Below are positions 1 through 11,190 of a DNA stretch of 64,000 nucleotides, in pieces. The DNA is taken from positions 176,561,027-176,625,026 of the forward strand of contig CM069432.1 in NCBI GenBank assembly GCA_035610365.1, written 5' to 3'. A program made the position numbers and the translations under genes. A model generated the notes under the pieces. That model was given only the letters and a program-made list of their open reading frames with translations. It did no database searches and was not told where the DNA came from. Every line of letters starts with the position of its first letter. The stretch's first letter is position 1. The DNA is from Aquatica leii (taxonomy: Eukaryota; Arthropoda; Insecta; Coleoptera; Lampyridae).

Positions 1-3000
1 TGCATGAACTAAAGCACTGCGCTTAATCCTAACATTCTATTTTTAATGAAAATGAAACTATACATTATATTTAATGAGTTTAATAATTTTAAAACTTGTT
101 ATAGTCATTAAAAGTAATTTACATAAATTTAATAATAACTTTTAAAAGTTTTACTTAAAATTTAAACAAACATAGTGAATTTCTAAGTAATAGTATATTA
201 CACTTATTTTTTGTTTTGTAAGTTTAGAATTTATATATTATAACAAAATAATTAAACTAAATTACTTGGCTATATGTTTTACTCACGTAAGTTTTCTTTC
301 ATTTGGTATATAATTTTATGTCTTCCTTAAGCAATTCTAATTTTGTCATACTTGTTTTTATGAATTTTGTTACGACTTATTTATTTTTTAGTAAATTTAA
401 TAAATAAATACAACAAGAATTACTAAGTTTTTAAATAGAAATTGTTTCTAGAACTGTTACTGTTTATGAATTACAAAAGTTATGAGTTATTAAAATATTT
501 TGACAATGTAATTAGTCAATTGGGATTTAAAATAAAAAACAAAAATTTTATTTTTGTTAAAATAACTTTCTTATAAATGTGTTATAGTTTAATTAATTCA
601 AAAGTTTACAATTTTGTTTTTAAATTTGTAATTGATAATATTGCATTGTAGTATTGCACAAACAATTTCTTATTTATTTTTGTGTTAATGGAAGTATCGA
701 ATTTTTTTATTCAAACCGAGTAACAGACTTTTATTTATTAGACTATTAAAATTAACATTTGCATTGCTAAAAGCGTTAAAAGCTAAGAGCCATGTCAATG
801 GCGATTAGATCTAGTAATTCAAAAAATGATCGTTTTTGTTGCATTTAATCGGTTCTGCAAAAAATTTTTCACGTATCTTTTTGTTATTTTTCTAATAGTA
901 AATAAAGGTTATTTACTTTTTTAATGTAGTACTAGCTGCACCTGCATTTACTAACGTAGTGGCAGATGTATGTCGTTTAGGCATATTTACCAGTTTGTTA
1001 ATTTGAATTATTTGTTTTGTACCTTTTTGAAAATTAACAAAAAAAATTATATTAACACTACAACGTCTTAGAAACTAGTATTTTCTATAATTTTATGAAA
1101 ATTTCTTGTGACCTTAAACTTCGCTGTTTTTTTTTTAAATTTTGGATTTGGAATAGAAACAATTAATATTGAGCTTAAGTTTTAAATGTCAAAAGTTTTA
1201 GGATTATAAAGTTTATTCTTGCCGTGAAATACTTATAAAAAGACCGACTTTAAACTACATTTTATAAAAATTTCAATTCAAATTAAAAATAGAAAAATAT
1301 AAAATTAGAATCTGTTTAAACAACCTGTGAAAAAAACCGAAATCGTACACAGAGCTAATGAAAGCCCTAAAGACCACAATTATTAGTATAAACATCTGTT
1401 GTTATAAGTAGAACGTTTCCGGGTTTTTAATTCTTTTTTAAGTTGAATAGTTTTAAAATCACTTTTAATAAAGTGGCCTTTAAATAAATTTAATTTTGAT
1501 ATTTTACAATTTTTTTAATATTAATAATTTAAAAAGATAGTCCTTAAGACTTTACATTTCACTAAAAATTAATCCGATATCTTCTATCTTTTTCGCACAA
1601 GAGACTGAGGGAATAGTCGTAACTCACCCTATATACACAAATACAGTTATGCATTAGATATACGAATTATTGCTTATATTATAAAAGATGCTTTAGTTTC
1701 TTTAATACTTGTTGAGCTTTTCATAATAAATTATCAAATACGTAGATATGCATTACCTGTATTGCCATTTATGTTTTTTTGACAAAAATAATAATAATTT
1801 TAATTTTAATCTTTTGCTATAAACGTCGGTCATGTTTCCATTTTTATAACAATACAATACAAAACACTTAATAATTTAATTTGTAATCAACATGTTAAAA
1901 AAATACAAATAATTGTATTGTTATTTACACAGTATACTTTTTTTAGTTGTAAGCTAATTTTGTAAAACGGTTTTTGAATACATTTTTTAAGGTTCATACA
2001 TTGTGATATTTATATTGATATTTATTTGATTAATAAACACAATTTTTTAAACGTTTTTAGATTTTTTAATTAAGGAGTAAACATTTTGTGATAACATTTA
2101 AATATCACTTATTAATATAATAGTAGCAAGTACCGATTTATTTATTTATCTATTTGGCATTACCACTGCTAAATTATAACATAAACGTTTATATAGAGAA
2201 ATAATATCACACTTAATATTTTTCAGTTTATAGTTTTTTAAATATAATTTAATAATTTATATGTTAGTTTAATTTTTGTTTTAATTGTGCTTATATAGAA
2301 AATTTTGTAGAATAATAAAAGATAAATATACAATTTAATAACAATACATAACATTCACAAAAACCACAAAAACATATTTATTGTATTTTTATTGCTTTTA
2401 AGCTTCTAAAAATGCTTAAATCTGATTGCAATTACCATATAAATTATTACTCTTTAAGGTGGTAATATTTTTTCAATACTAGCGTAAAAATGAATTTACG
2501 AGAAAACATTTTTCTGGTAGTAAAAAAATATTTAATAAAAAAAAATAGATTCAACAAAAAAAATATGTAATTGATGGTAGAAATATTAAGTAATACAATA
2601 TAATATAATAAATACATTCTGATTGCTTTTACTAATATAATCAGATTGACAATTTTTTAATTAGTATTATAAATTATTTTTTGTTAGCTATGGTATTTTT
2701 GTAAAAATGTTTGCATAAAAAAATCTACTAATACTTAAACAAAATCAATTAAGAAAAAACCTCAATCACATTGAAATGTTGTCTAATTAATTATTGATGT
2801 CACTATATTGATATTGATTATCTGCAAAATTCTGTACCTAACAATAAAAAAAAACTTTGAAGTTTATGTGTTAATATTGTACATTTAAAAGTGGTTTTTT
2901 ATTGTTTTCAGGTAGACAGCGTTTAAATTTTGCATATCTGGGTAAGTCTAGTTTATCATTTTAAATAAGTTTAAATTATTCTATTTACCGAACACTAAAA

Positions 3001-3554
3001 TAATCTCATTGTAAAAATCAACATAAGTAATATAAAAAAGTATGGAAAAGTTGCAAAAGATATAATGTAGAATCTTGTAGTCAATTTTACTTATTTCTGT
3101 GCTTACCAATTTAGCATATAATTATTTAAAATAAAACTGTGAAAAAAAAACGTTAAGGTTGCATTAATGTTATAAAAGTTATTACTAAAATTGGCAGCTT
3201 TAAAAACTGACTCAATAAATAAGTTACAAAAGCTTAAATAATATAACAAATATTATTTAATATCATCAACTAGAAAAAAAATTAAAATCAACATTGCAAA
3301 CATTTTTTTTGTAATAAAATATTATCTAATATTAAATGTAAACGTATAAAATAGTACAATCGTAATCACCTAAGCTCGTGTATTAGTTAAAACCGTATGA
3401 GCTAAACGACTTAGAACGTATGTCTAAGAGTAAATTAAACTTAAAAACAAATAAACGATAATGATGATTTAATTTTTTTTAATTAAAATATTATTTTATG
3501 TTTACCAAAAATACGGTAAAGTTAGTTTCACTTTATAACAAACCTTTTTACCGG
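1..3554. other. AT-rich stretch with no recognised feature
   Basis: Very AT-rich sequence with no open reading frame of note, no recognisable protein remnant in the frames I read, and no clear terminal repeats. Homopolymer and TA-rich runs are frequent but none forms a long tandem array. I see nothing I can support here. Confidence 0.6.
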
Positions 3555-4298
3555 TTACCTGTGCATTAATTTTTTCATTCTGAATATATACGGTGTGGTC
3601 GATTTCATAGAAACCCAACTTTCGTCACACGTAGCAGTAGATATCTTAAGAGCCTGAAATAAATTGATTAATTGCGTTTTGAAATTCCGCTTTTATAGAC
3701 TGACCTTCAATCGATAAAACTGGTTTACAATTATCCGGTAGTATTTTAATAAATTTTTTAATTTTTTGTTGATAATAATTTCATATTAGCAAGAAAGTGT
3801 TTCTAAACAAAATTTAATAACTCGTGTCTAAGATGTATTTTGCTACTGCCGATTTAGCAGCTTGTTTAAGACGACTACATCTTTGATGTTAACAAAAAAT
3901 TGATAACAACACCGTTTTATAGTATAAGGTACTATGTATAAACAATAATTGCAAATAGCTATAACGCAAGAAAACAACGATTTTACACCCGCGCTATTCA
4001 AAATAGTTTAGAATAAAACCACAACGTAAAAAACATTGGAAACAAAGAAATGTCAATGTAATAGTGAAGGCTTCCACTCCCGGAGTTTATACTAATATAA
4101 GAATGTCTTCCGGGTTTAGACCGTGTCATTGTTGTAACCGAAGTTGCCAGCCTTTCGCCCATTTTCATAAAGGGCTTATCGTTTTCTTTTTTACTTTTTC
4201 AAAGTTTAGAATCTGGCTTGGTTCACAAGTTGATTACGTGACTTTTCAGAAGTTCTTAGTTAGGTTTCGGTTGCTTGTTTGAGTTTTTCGATTTATCT

Positions 4299-4385
4299 CA
4301 CGCCCTGTTGAAGCCCCTTACGAAAGTGGGCAAAACGTTGGTAACTTCGGTTACAACAATGACACGGTCTAAACCCGTAAGACAT
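4299..4385 (+). ncRNA. Degenerate hammerhead-like core in PLE terminal repeat
   Basis: The sequence runs CTGTTGA, then a GCCCC/GTGGGC-type hairpin, then CAAAA, then GTTGG. This corresponds to the intact CTGATGA ... GAAAC version on the minus strand near 38049-38079. Both conserved boxes carry a substitution here, so self-cleavage is unlikely. Penelope-like elements are known to carry hammerhead ribozyme motifs; the assignment for this family is my inference. Confidence 0.35.
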
Positions 4386-4445
4386 TATTATCTTAGTAAA
4401 AAAAATGTCAATTGAGCAAATGCCATCAGAGCAAACTACTGGACG

Positions 4446-4490
4446 ACTATTTCGCCTTTTTTGGACTCATCAGCCTTAGGGGACTCTAAC
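4446..4490 (-). ncRNA. Candidate hammerhead ribozyme core
   Basis: Reading the minus strand downwards from 4490, there is GAGTC, a short CC/GG hairpin, CTGATGA (4473-4467), GTCC, six A, GGC and GAAA (4453-4450). CUGAUGA-GUCC-loop-GGAC-GAAA is the textbook hammerhead core and stem II; here stem II lacks one base on its 3' side. I could not draw a convincing stem III, so activity is uncertain. It lies inside the nested Penelope unit and differs from the other hammerhead-like motif of the same unit. Confidence 0.45.
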
Positions 4491-5538
4491 GTATTTAATG
4501 CATTGACATTGTTTTATCCCCAATGTCATTTACGTTGTTTTTTACCCCGCAGTTTTATTCAAAACTATTTTGAATTTCGTTATCTTTGATGGTGTTTAAT
4601 ACAGATTACGACATTTCTACCCGTTTCTCCAGTGTATGTACAACCATAAAAACAAGGAAAGCAGTAAACGAATTGAAAAATTTGTTTAACTTAGAAAGAA
4701 TTGAATACTAACTAATAACGTTTTGTTTTGATAAAAGTTTTTTAAAATCCGTCAAACCTTTAACGTAAGGTATATATGCGATAGACAACAGTTGAGGTAT
4801 GTAAAAGTAAATTTTGAAATAAATTTTCTAACATTTTTTCTGCTGTAGTTAATAGCAACTAGATTTTTAGTTAGATAATTTATTTGCTTTTAAAGATTTT
4901 AGGGTTTAAAGAAACAGCCACGTGCACTAAAGAATTTATTGCCAACAGTTTTTTAAAAGAGCGATGGTGATTTTAAATATCTATATGTGTAAGTAGGTTT
5001 TAATAAACTTAGTGTGCTAATGAACCATTTTTTATTTGGGTAACTATAATTAAAACTAAAACAAAAAAAATTGTTTTCAATTCTATTGGGAAACGAATAT
5101 TTTAATGAATAAAGTTTAATTAGCATAAAAGTTTGTTAAAACTATGCAACTAAGTAACACAAATGTTATAGTAGAATTCAGGTTTCCACAGGTTGCACTT
5201 GTAACACAATTTTCAATTCTGGATAGTTTGCGTGTTTTTGTTATCACACTAGCTGAGCTTTCCTCACAATTTTGTTCAAAAACTGTATAATTTTTGTTTG
5301 CAACCGACTGACATTCTGGTTAGTTCTAATGCCGAGTTTTTGTTTGCTAATGTGCCGGTACCTAATTTAATTAATTGTTAGATTTTTATTTAACGAGGAC
5401 AATATTTTAAGCGACATAGTATATATATTCAAAAAATGTTTGACTTCTACATACTTTACTTTTCGAGAAAAGTTTTACTCACAGACATTATGAGCCGCCA
5501 TAGGTTCTCTTTTTTCACCAGTTGTTGCTAATATATTT

Positions 5539-5727
5539 ATGAAAAATTTTGAGAAAGAACAAACTGTATCTACATTTTATCTAAAACTCAAGTGCTGGTA
5601 TAGATATGTTGATGACATCTTTGTTATTTGGCAACATGGTTCTTCTAGGCTCAACAAGATTCTATGTCATTTAAACGATGTAATTAGAAAGAAGCTCCTT
5701 TTTACCATTTTTAAAGTTTTAAATTAG
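5539..5727 (+). pseudogene. Penelope-like reverse transcriptase fragment with YVDD box
   Basis: This 62-residue open segment contains RYVDDIFVIWQHG, the motif C (YxDD) region of Penelope-class reverse transcriptases. It is followed by a segment resembling the LNxxHxxIxFT part that normally comes next, then a stop. The upstream catalytic motif A lies about 200 bases before it in a broken frame. The enzyme would copy element RNA at a chromosomal nick made by the linked endonuclease; this fragment cannot do so. The same region is present on the minus strand around 12090-12240. Confidence 0.75.
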
Positions 5728-6246
5728 TTATTCGAAATGAAAATGGTTTTTTGCCACATTCAGTTTACCAAAAAGACCCACATAGATATATATTTAAACG
5801 GATTGCCTCATCATCACTTTTCACAAAAATTATTAGTAGAAATTCTTTAGTGTAGCTGTTTCCTTGAGTCAACTTTAAAATTTTCAAAAAGAGTTAGATC
5901 ATCTAACCAAGATGTTAGTCTGTAACATATTCACATAGAAGTGGAACACCCGCGCGCATCTAGCGTTGCTAGATAACATTTTTACTATAAAAGAAGTTTA
6001 AGTTATGTTAGGCTATCGAGCCGTTAACAATGTACATATAAAATAGTAAAGTTCAGTTAGTTATTCCTTTGTTTAATTATCATAAGAATATTACATAATC
6101 TGAAACAACTACCATAGAAAAAGTATTAAGCGGTCTATTGCAAAGTTTACGTCTGCCAAACTAAGAGTTACAGCGGAATCTATGTCTCAACTAGTGTTTA
6201 TCGCTTATCTGCCATATGCCAAAGATACCACAAACCGTATAAAAAA

Positions 6247-6702
6247 ATGTTGTGTAAACACAATATTATTACTCAGTTTTGTATTCTTGCTAAGTTAGGT
6301 CAACTCTTAAATCCGGTGAAGAATGTTATTCCTTTTCAATCTGACGGCGTTTGTAGCATTCCTTGCTCTTGTGGTTGTGCATACATAGGAGAAACAGATA
6401 GAAGTGTAAGAATTTGTATTAAAGAGCATCAAAGGTGTAGCTGTCTTAAACAATATTCAAAGTTAGAGGTGGCGAAACACGTACTAGAAACAAGTCATGA
6501 AATTATGTTTGAAAACACTAAAATTTTGGCGAATATTTCTAATTACTATCAGCAAAAAATTCGAGAATCCATTGAAATAACTAAAAATCTTTTTAATATT
6601 AATCAAGATTTTAGTTTTCCTTTATCGAAGATTTGGAAACCAGTTTTATCGATCGGAGACAGGTCCATAAAAGCGAGACTCGAGAGTTATCCAAATAGAT
6701 AA
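6247..6702 (+). pseudogene. Penelope-like GIY-YIG endonuclease domain
   Basis: This 151-residue segment carries the GIY-YIG nuclease signature typical of Penelope-like elements. A Cys-rich start (GVCSIPCSCGCAYIGETDRS) is followed by RICIKEHQ and, downstream, a conserved H in VAKHVLETSHE. A tail reading FPLSKIWKPVLSIGDRS closes the domain. In Penelope-like elements this domain cuts target DNA for retrotransposition. The frame opens at an internal Met just after a broken upstream frame, so this is the C-terminal portion of a longer polyprotein and not a free gene. A nearly identical ORF lies on the minus strand at 11191-11577. Confidence 0.8.
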
Positions 6703-6784
6703 TTGTGTTATTGTGTATTAATTATGCTAATTCTTAAATCCGGTAAATGACGATTTTTCTAGTTTGACAGCGTGCTCGCTAATG

Positions 6785-6930
6785 TGCCTAATTATTACAA
6801 AAAAATTAAGAAATCTAATGAAATAATTAAGTTTTTTTCATATTAATTGAAATTTAAGTTTTTCTTTATCGGATATTTGGAAACCAGTTTTATTAATTAA
6901 AGACCACTCTATAAAAGCAGAATTTTAAGG
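6785..6930 (+). repeat. Tandem partial duplication of the endonuclease tail
   Basis: The segment repeats, with divergence, the sequence at about 6540-6695 that encodes the end of the endonuclease (the IWKPVL region and the motif resembling ATAAAAGC). The same duplication is present in the minus-strand copy (about 10855-11000 beside 11095-11230), so it predates the separation of those two copies. Confidence 0.6.
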
Positions 6931-7040
6931 CGCAATTAATCAGTTTATTCTAGGCTATAAAAATGTTTACCGCGACGTGTGACAAAAGTGCTGCCTATGT
7001 GAAATCAACCACATTGAATATATCTAGAATGAAAAACTGT

Positions 7041-7483
7041 AAGTTTCTCTTTTTTTAGAATTTGAATAAACGCAGTGCAATGCAATTAAAAAAGAAATGT
7101 AATTCAAATATAATCAATGACCAAATTCTAAAATAAAAACAATTCAAAAATTTTTGATATTGAGATTTTTGTGTGACTTCTTTTAATCGCTGTTGTAATA
7201 TGTTAATGTCTTCTAATAATTTTTCTATCATTTTGTTTTTACTTATCTTATTTTTTAATTTTATTTTTTTGTATTGTTTGTGACGCGAATTTGGAATTTT
7301 ATAATATAACGTTTCTGTATAAAAGCGTTGGTGTCAGTATGATTTTTAAATTCACTGACGTGTACCTTTTCAAACTAACTTTTGTGATAAAATAAATACA
7401 TTGCTCTATAAGAGTAAGAACATTGCCAGATTGGTGATAAATTCACACACCTGGCAACACTGGCACAGGTAGTGTAAATTAGC
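7041..7483. other. No recognised feature
   Basis: AT-rich spacer between the family-A copy and the palindromic unit. It contains the left copy of the 11-bp duplication at its right edge and nothing else I can support. Confidence 0.5.
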
Positions 7484-7827
7484 AAGTAACTTATTATAGT
7501 TAAAGTAACCCATACCTCTAAGTGGAGAAGTTGTAATAAAATATGATAATTATTTTCTTAAAGTCAATCCACAATAATGTTTTAATTTTTTAATTGTAAA
7601 ACTAGTTTCAACAATTTAAATTGTCATCGTCAGTTACACTAAAAAGCAAATCAATTACCAAAAATAATTAAACATTTAAAAGAGCTTACACATTATATCA
7701 AAACATAAAAATAAAATAGAATGACAAACGTCAACAAATTAAAAAAATTTAAATTCAAACTGACATTAAATACACAGCCATGGGTGATATGAAAAAAAGG
7801 AGAGAAAAGAAAAGTGAAATAAGTAAG

Positions 7828-8367
7828 TTAAAATTTATTATTAAGAAGAGGAGAAATATTTAAATCAAGAATTTCATTAAGACAATTATCTGAATTTTCA
7901 TTATAAAGACGATGAATTTCAAGAATTTCAAGATGATTAAGCAAAGTACTTTTGTTACAAAAATGAAGAATTTTAACATTAAGATCAGAAGAAAAAGAAT
8001 GACCAGTAGACAAAATATGATTAGCTAAAGAAGAACAAGTGTTTGATATACCAGAATTTAAATACCTTTTAATAAAATAAATATGTTATTTTAATCGTGT
8101 TTTAAACTTTCTACCAGTTTGTCCTACATAAGAACAATTGCAAGAAGAGCAAGAAATTTTATACACGCCAGATTTATCTAAAGAAGCAACAGAATCTTTA
8201 TTATTAACAATAAAATATTTTAAATTATGATTAGTAGAAAAAGAAATAGAAATATTATAATTTTTAAAATAATTTTTAAGAAAAAGAGAACAAGAATTAA
8301 TATAAGGCATAGATTGATAGATAGTAGTATTATCTGATTTATTTTGAGATAAATTTTTAAAGAACAA
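7828..8367 (-). pseudogene. GIY-YIG endonuclease, left arm, broken by a nonsense codon
   Basis: On the minus strand this arm encodes the same protein as the right-arm ORF at 8450-8932. A single base change turns the Glu codon after KTRLK into a stop near 8086-8091, splitting it into an N-terminal piece (8086-8367) and a C-terminal piece (7828-8013). The retained motifs are SGVYKISCSSCNCSYVGQTG and RKFKTRLK. The family role is element-encoded target nicking. Confidence 0.8.
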
Positions 8368-8449
8368 TGTTTTTGGAAAAGTTCGTTTATACCATTTCTT
8401 TAAAAATTTATCTCAAAATAAATCAGATAATACTACTATCTATCGTTCT

Positions 8450-8932
8450 ATGCCTTATATTAATTCTTGTTCTCTTTTTCTTAAAAATTATTTTAAAAAT
8501 TATAATATTTCTATTTCTTTTTCTACTAATCATAATTTAAAATATTTTATTGTTAATAATAAAGATTCTGTTGCTTCTTTAGATAAATCTGGCGTGTATA
8601 AAATTTTTTGCTCTTCTTGCAATTGTTCTTATGTAGGACAAACTGGTAGAAAGTTTAAAACACGATTAAAAGAACATATTTATTTTATTAAAAGGTATTT
8701 AAATTCTGGTATATCAAACACTTGTTCTTCTTTCGCTAATCATATTTTGTCTACTGGTCATTCTTTTTCTTCTGATCTTAATGTTAAAATTCTTCATTTT
8801 TGTAACAAAAGTACTTTGCTTAATCATCTTGAAATTCTTGAAATTCATCGTCTTTATAATGAAAATTCAGATAATTGTCTTAATGAAATTCTTGATTTAA
8901 ATATTTCTCCTCTTCTTAATAATAAATTTTAA
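8450..8932 (+). pseudogene. GIY-YIG endonuclease, right arm, open but 5'-truncated
   Basis: This 160-residue open frame runs to its natural stop. It contains SGVYKIFCSSC, CSYVGQTGRKFKTRLKEH (GIY-YIG core with conserved Arg), an ANHILSTGHSF segment with a conserved His, and an LEILEIHRLY segment with the Glu expected near the active site. The frame is open upstream of this Met to about 8401, where the palindrome junction cuts off the reverse transcriptase. It could encode an isolated nuclease domain, but without the polymerase it is not a functional element. Very strong AT bias at third positions matches the surroundings. Confidence 0.8.
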
Positions 8933-9123
8933 CTTACTTTTTTCATTTTTCTTTCTCTCCTTTTCCATATCACCCATGGCTGTGTATTTAATGTCAGTTT
9001 GAATTTAAAATTTTTTAATTTGTTGACGTTTGTCATTCTATTTTATTTTTATGTTTTGATATAATGTGTAAGCTCTTTTAAATGTTTAATTATTTTTGGT
9101 AATTGATTTGCTTTTTAGTGTAA

Positions 9124-9151
9124 CTGACGATGACAATTTAAATTGTTGAAA
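9124..9151 (+). ncRNA. Hammerhead-like core in family-C 3' region
   Basis: CTGACGA (9124-9130) is followed by a self-complementary ACAATTTAAATTGT segment and GAAA (9148-9151). This fits the CUGANGA, stem II, GAAA layout. The mirror copy is on the minus strand at 7606-7633 in the left arm. It lies about 190 bp after the endonuclease stop, a similar setting to the family-B motif. Stems I and III are not obvious, so activity is unproven. Confidence 0.35.
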
Positions 9152-9232
9152 CTAGTTTTACAATTAAAAAATTAAAACATTATTGTGGATTGACTCTAAG
9201 AAAATAATTATCATATTTTTTAAGTAACTTAT

Positions 9233-10190
9233 AATTAATTTATATAAAATAAATAAATGCTGAATGACATTTATTTAAATTAACCTAAACCTAACAATGA
9301 CATCTTGTCGAAACATGTCGCTTTAATTAATTTTAAATAAATTAATAGTTATATATTGTAGAGAACCCTATTTTGAGAATATTTATTAAAAAGGTAATCG
9401 ATTTAATCAAATTCAATCTTAAGGACAAGGCTCATTAATAACAAATTATCTTTAAACATTTACAAAGTTACTTTACTTGCTTTATAAGTCAGATCTACAT
9501 GTTGTTTTGTTGCAAAAAACTTGACGACATTGTTAATTATCTATTTATTATTTATTTACTTGTATACAAAGCGTTTACTTGAAATTAATGTATTTAAAAA
9601 ATGTAGCAAATACTTAGGAGGATAACTAACTTTGCATATATTTAAAACATGTGAATTATATTTACCGTTTTTTATCAATAATTAATTGATATTAACAATT
9701 AAATAATACTAATACTTACAACTTGTAATATAAACGCAGACAAATTAACATATAGTGTATAATATACCTATTTAAAATCAAAGTAGTGACAATTGTATGT
9801 TACTATATTTTTAAATAATATTTTGCAATTATTATTATCTACCTTAATGTTATTAAATGATACTATAACAAAAACAATACATTATACTTGTAATCTCCTT
9901 AATTAAACCATATATCAAGGAATTTACTAAAAATCATAAACAAATTTCGGTTTATTACAATAAATAACAAGATACCTGTTGTACAAAGCGATGTTTATCA
10001 AATAACAATATTGTCGTAGTACTGGTCTAATTCCCTTTACTAACATAACAAAAACATTACGTATTTAATAATTTAAGATTAAGCAAAAGCATTTAGCCAC
10101 AGTTATTATTATCTAGGTTACCTTTTTCATCTGAAAATGGTAATGATGGAGTAGTCAATAAATCATGAACACAAAAGTTTTGTAATAACA
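9233..10190. other. No recognised feature
   Basis: AT-rich sequence between the palindromic unit and the family-B terminal-repeat remnant. I found no coding remnant or terminal repeat. Confidence 0.5.
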
Positions 10191-10194
10191 AAAA

Positions 10195-10290
10195 CTTTCA
10201 CGGCCGGAACTTATGATAAATTAAGAACGTCTATCGAGTTTAGACCGTTGTAATCAAAGCGTCAACGTTTCGCTTACTTAAAGATAATGA
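10195..10290 (-). repeat. Degenerate PLE family-B terminal repeat
   Basis: Minus-strand sequence matches the terminal repeat at 37955-38085: the GAAACGTTGACG box, ACGGTCTAAAC, and the outer motif TTCCGGCCGTG. The CTGATGA box is lost. It lies on the 3' side of the minus-strand family-A copy, but whether it belongs to that element is unclear. Confidence 0.5.
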
Positions 10291-10629
10291 AGTTTCTTAC
10301 CTCGCAATATGGGTAGATAAACGTATGAAGACTGCTGCAAAAAGGACATAAGTCTAATATATTAGAGTTTTACCGGTTTTTAAAAGAATTGATATCGTTT
10401 GTTGCGCAACAAAACAATTTGTGTATTGCATGTAGTCTATACTGTACTGGTAGAACTTTTTGCGCTACTTCGATCGGTGCAAAAAAGAATAAATTTGGAC
10501 AAAATCGATTTCTACATTACCGTCTGTTTCTAATTCTTTGTTAGTGAGGTAGTAACATCAACAAAGCCAAAGATTTTAGTTTAAGTGCTTCTAGTAACTA
10601 CAAACGATAATCTATTATACAACTGACTT

Positions 10630-10690
10630 TCCGATAACTTTTGCATTAATTATTTTATTTTTTATATTAATGTGCTTTTTACTTTTTGCC
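10630..10690 (+). repeat. Inverted repeat arm flanking the minus-strand PLE
   Basis: This segment, containing TTTTGCATTAATTATTTTAT and ending TTTTTGCCAACTG, is the reverse complement of about 12465-12530. It may be a 5' segment of the element inverted onto the other side, a known outcome of template switching; this is inference. Confidence 0.6.
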
Positions 10691-11190
10691 AACTGCTTCC
10701 TTTTAATATGTCGCTTCTAAAGTTTAGTATTACACGTGCTTAATCGTTTGTTGCTTTGGTAGCCGTAGATGATGGTTTGTAGTTACACACACACGTGGCG
10801 GTAAACATTTTTATAGCCTAGAATAAACTAATTAATTGCGCCTTAAAATTCTGCTTTTATAGATTGGTCTTTAATTGATAAAACTGGTTTCCAAATATCC
10901 GATAAAGAAAAACTTAAATTTCAATTAATATGAAAAAAACTTAATTATTTCATTAAATTTCTTAATTTTTTTGTAATAATTTGACACATCAGCGAGCACG
11001 CTGTCAAACTAGAAAAATCGTCATTTACCGGATTTAAGAATTAGCATAATTAATACACAATAACACAATTATCTATTTGGATAACTCCCGAGTCTCGCTT
11101 TTATAGACCTGCCTCCGATCGATAAAACTGGTTTCCAAATCTTCGATAAAGGAAAACTAAAATCTTGGTTAATATTAAAAAGATTTTTAA

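Larger units (their letters stand above)
3889..4581. mobile_element. Nested inverted unit of Penelope-like terminal repeats (family B) with target duplication
   Basis: The unit interrupts the old family-A copy and is flanked by a direct repeat ATCTTTGATG at 3879-3888 and 4582-4591, as expected for a target-site duplication. Its two halves are inverted. The segment at about 4060-4185 read on the minus strand and the segment at about 4186-4395 read on the plus strand share the same terminal-repeat sequence, including a stretch ending GACACGGTCTAAACCCG. Outer parts also match in inverted orientation (AATGTCAATG and TTCAAAATAGTTT motifs near 3998-4060 and 4500-4575). No ORF remains. The same terminal repeat occurs at 37955-38310, 10195-10290 and, weakly, 23750-23870. 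I infer a Penelope-type pseudo-LTR pair inserted as one unit. Confidence 0.65.
3555..5130 (-). mobile_element. Old Penelope-like element copy (family A), interrupted by a nested insertion
   Basis: Read on the minus strand, 3555-3888 and 4582-5130 are collinear with the 3' half of the better-preserved family-A Penelope-like copies at 5.3-7.0 kb and 10.8-12.5 kb. The shared parts are the 3' untranslated tail (around 3600-3660), the C-terminal tail of the endonuclease ORF, the Cys-rich start of the GIY-YIG region (about 4600-4660) and sequence upstream towards the reverse transcriptase (about 4800-5130). The reading frame is broken throughout. The copy is visibly more diverged than the other two and is split by a separate unit at 3889-4581. 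Penelope-like elements encode a reverse transcriptase fused to a GIY-YIG endonuclease; this copy cannot encode either. Confidence 0.7.
5290..7040 (+). mobile_element. Penelope-like element copy (family A), 5'-truncated
   Basis: In order along the plus strand: a reverse-transcriptase motif A remnant near 5310-5365 (reads like LVSxNAEFLFANVPVP), a YVDD catalytic box near 5605-5640, a GIY-YIG endonuclease ORF at 6247-6702, a second partial copy of the endonuclease tail at about 6785-6930, and a 3' untranslated tail to about 7040 that is shared with the old copy at 3555. The N-terminal part of the protein and any upstream terminal repeat are missing, and several frameshifts separate the domains. 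A copy with roughly 94% identity by eye lies in the opposite orientation at 10.8-12.46 kb. Confidence 0.8.
7495..9221. mobile_element. Palindromic Penelope-like element (family C), head-to-head inverted dimer
   Basis: Two arms of about 820 bp, 7538-8361 (minus-strand copy) and 8399-9220 (plus-strand copy), are nearly identical inverted copies separated by a 37-bp spacer. Each arm carries a 5'-truncated GIY-YIG endonuclease ORF and the same 3' untranslated tail. The whole unit is flanked by AAGTAACTTAT at 7484-7494 and 9222-9232, an apparent 11-bp target duplication, so the inverted pair probably inserted in one event. A 43-bp segment (7495-7537) is present only on the left. By eye the arms differ at only a handful of positions and small indels, indicating a young insertion or gene conversion between arms. 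Confidence 0.85.

Noticed and set aside
4064-4282. 72-residue open frame
   Set aside because: It overlaps the PLE terminal repeat and reads through non-coding repeat and hammerhead-like sequence; no family resemblance.
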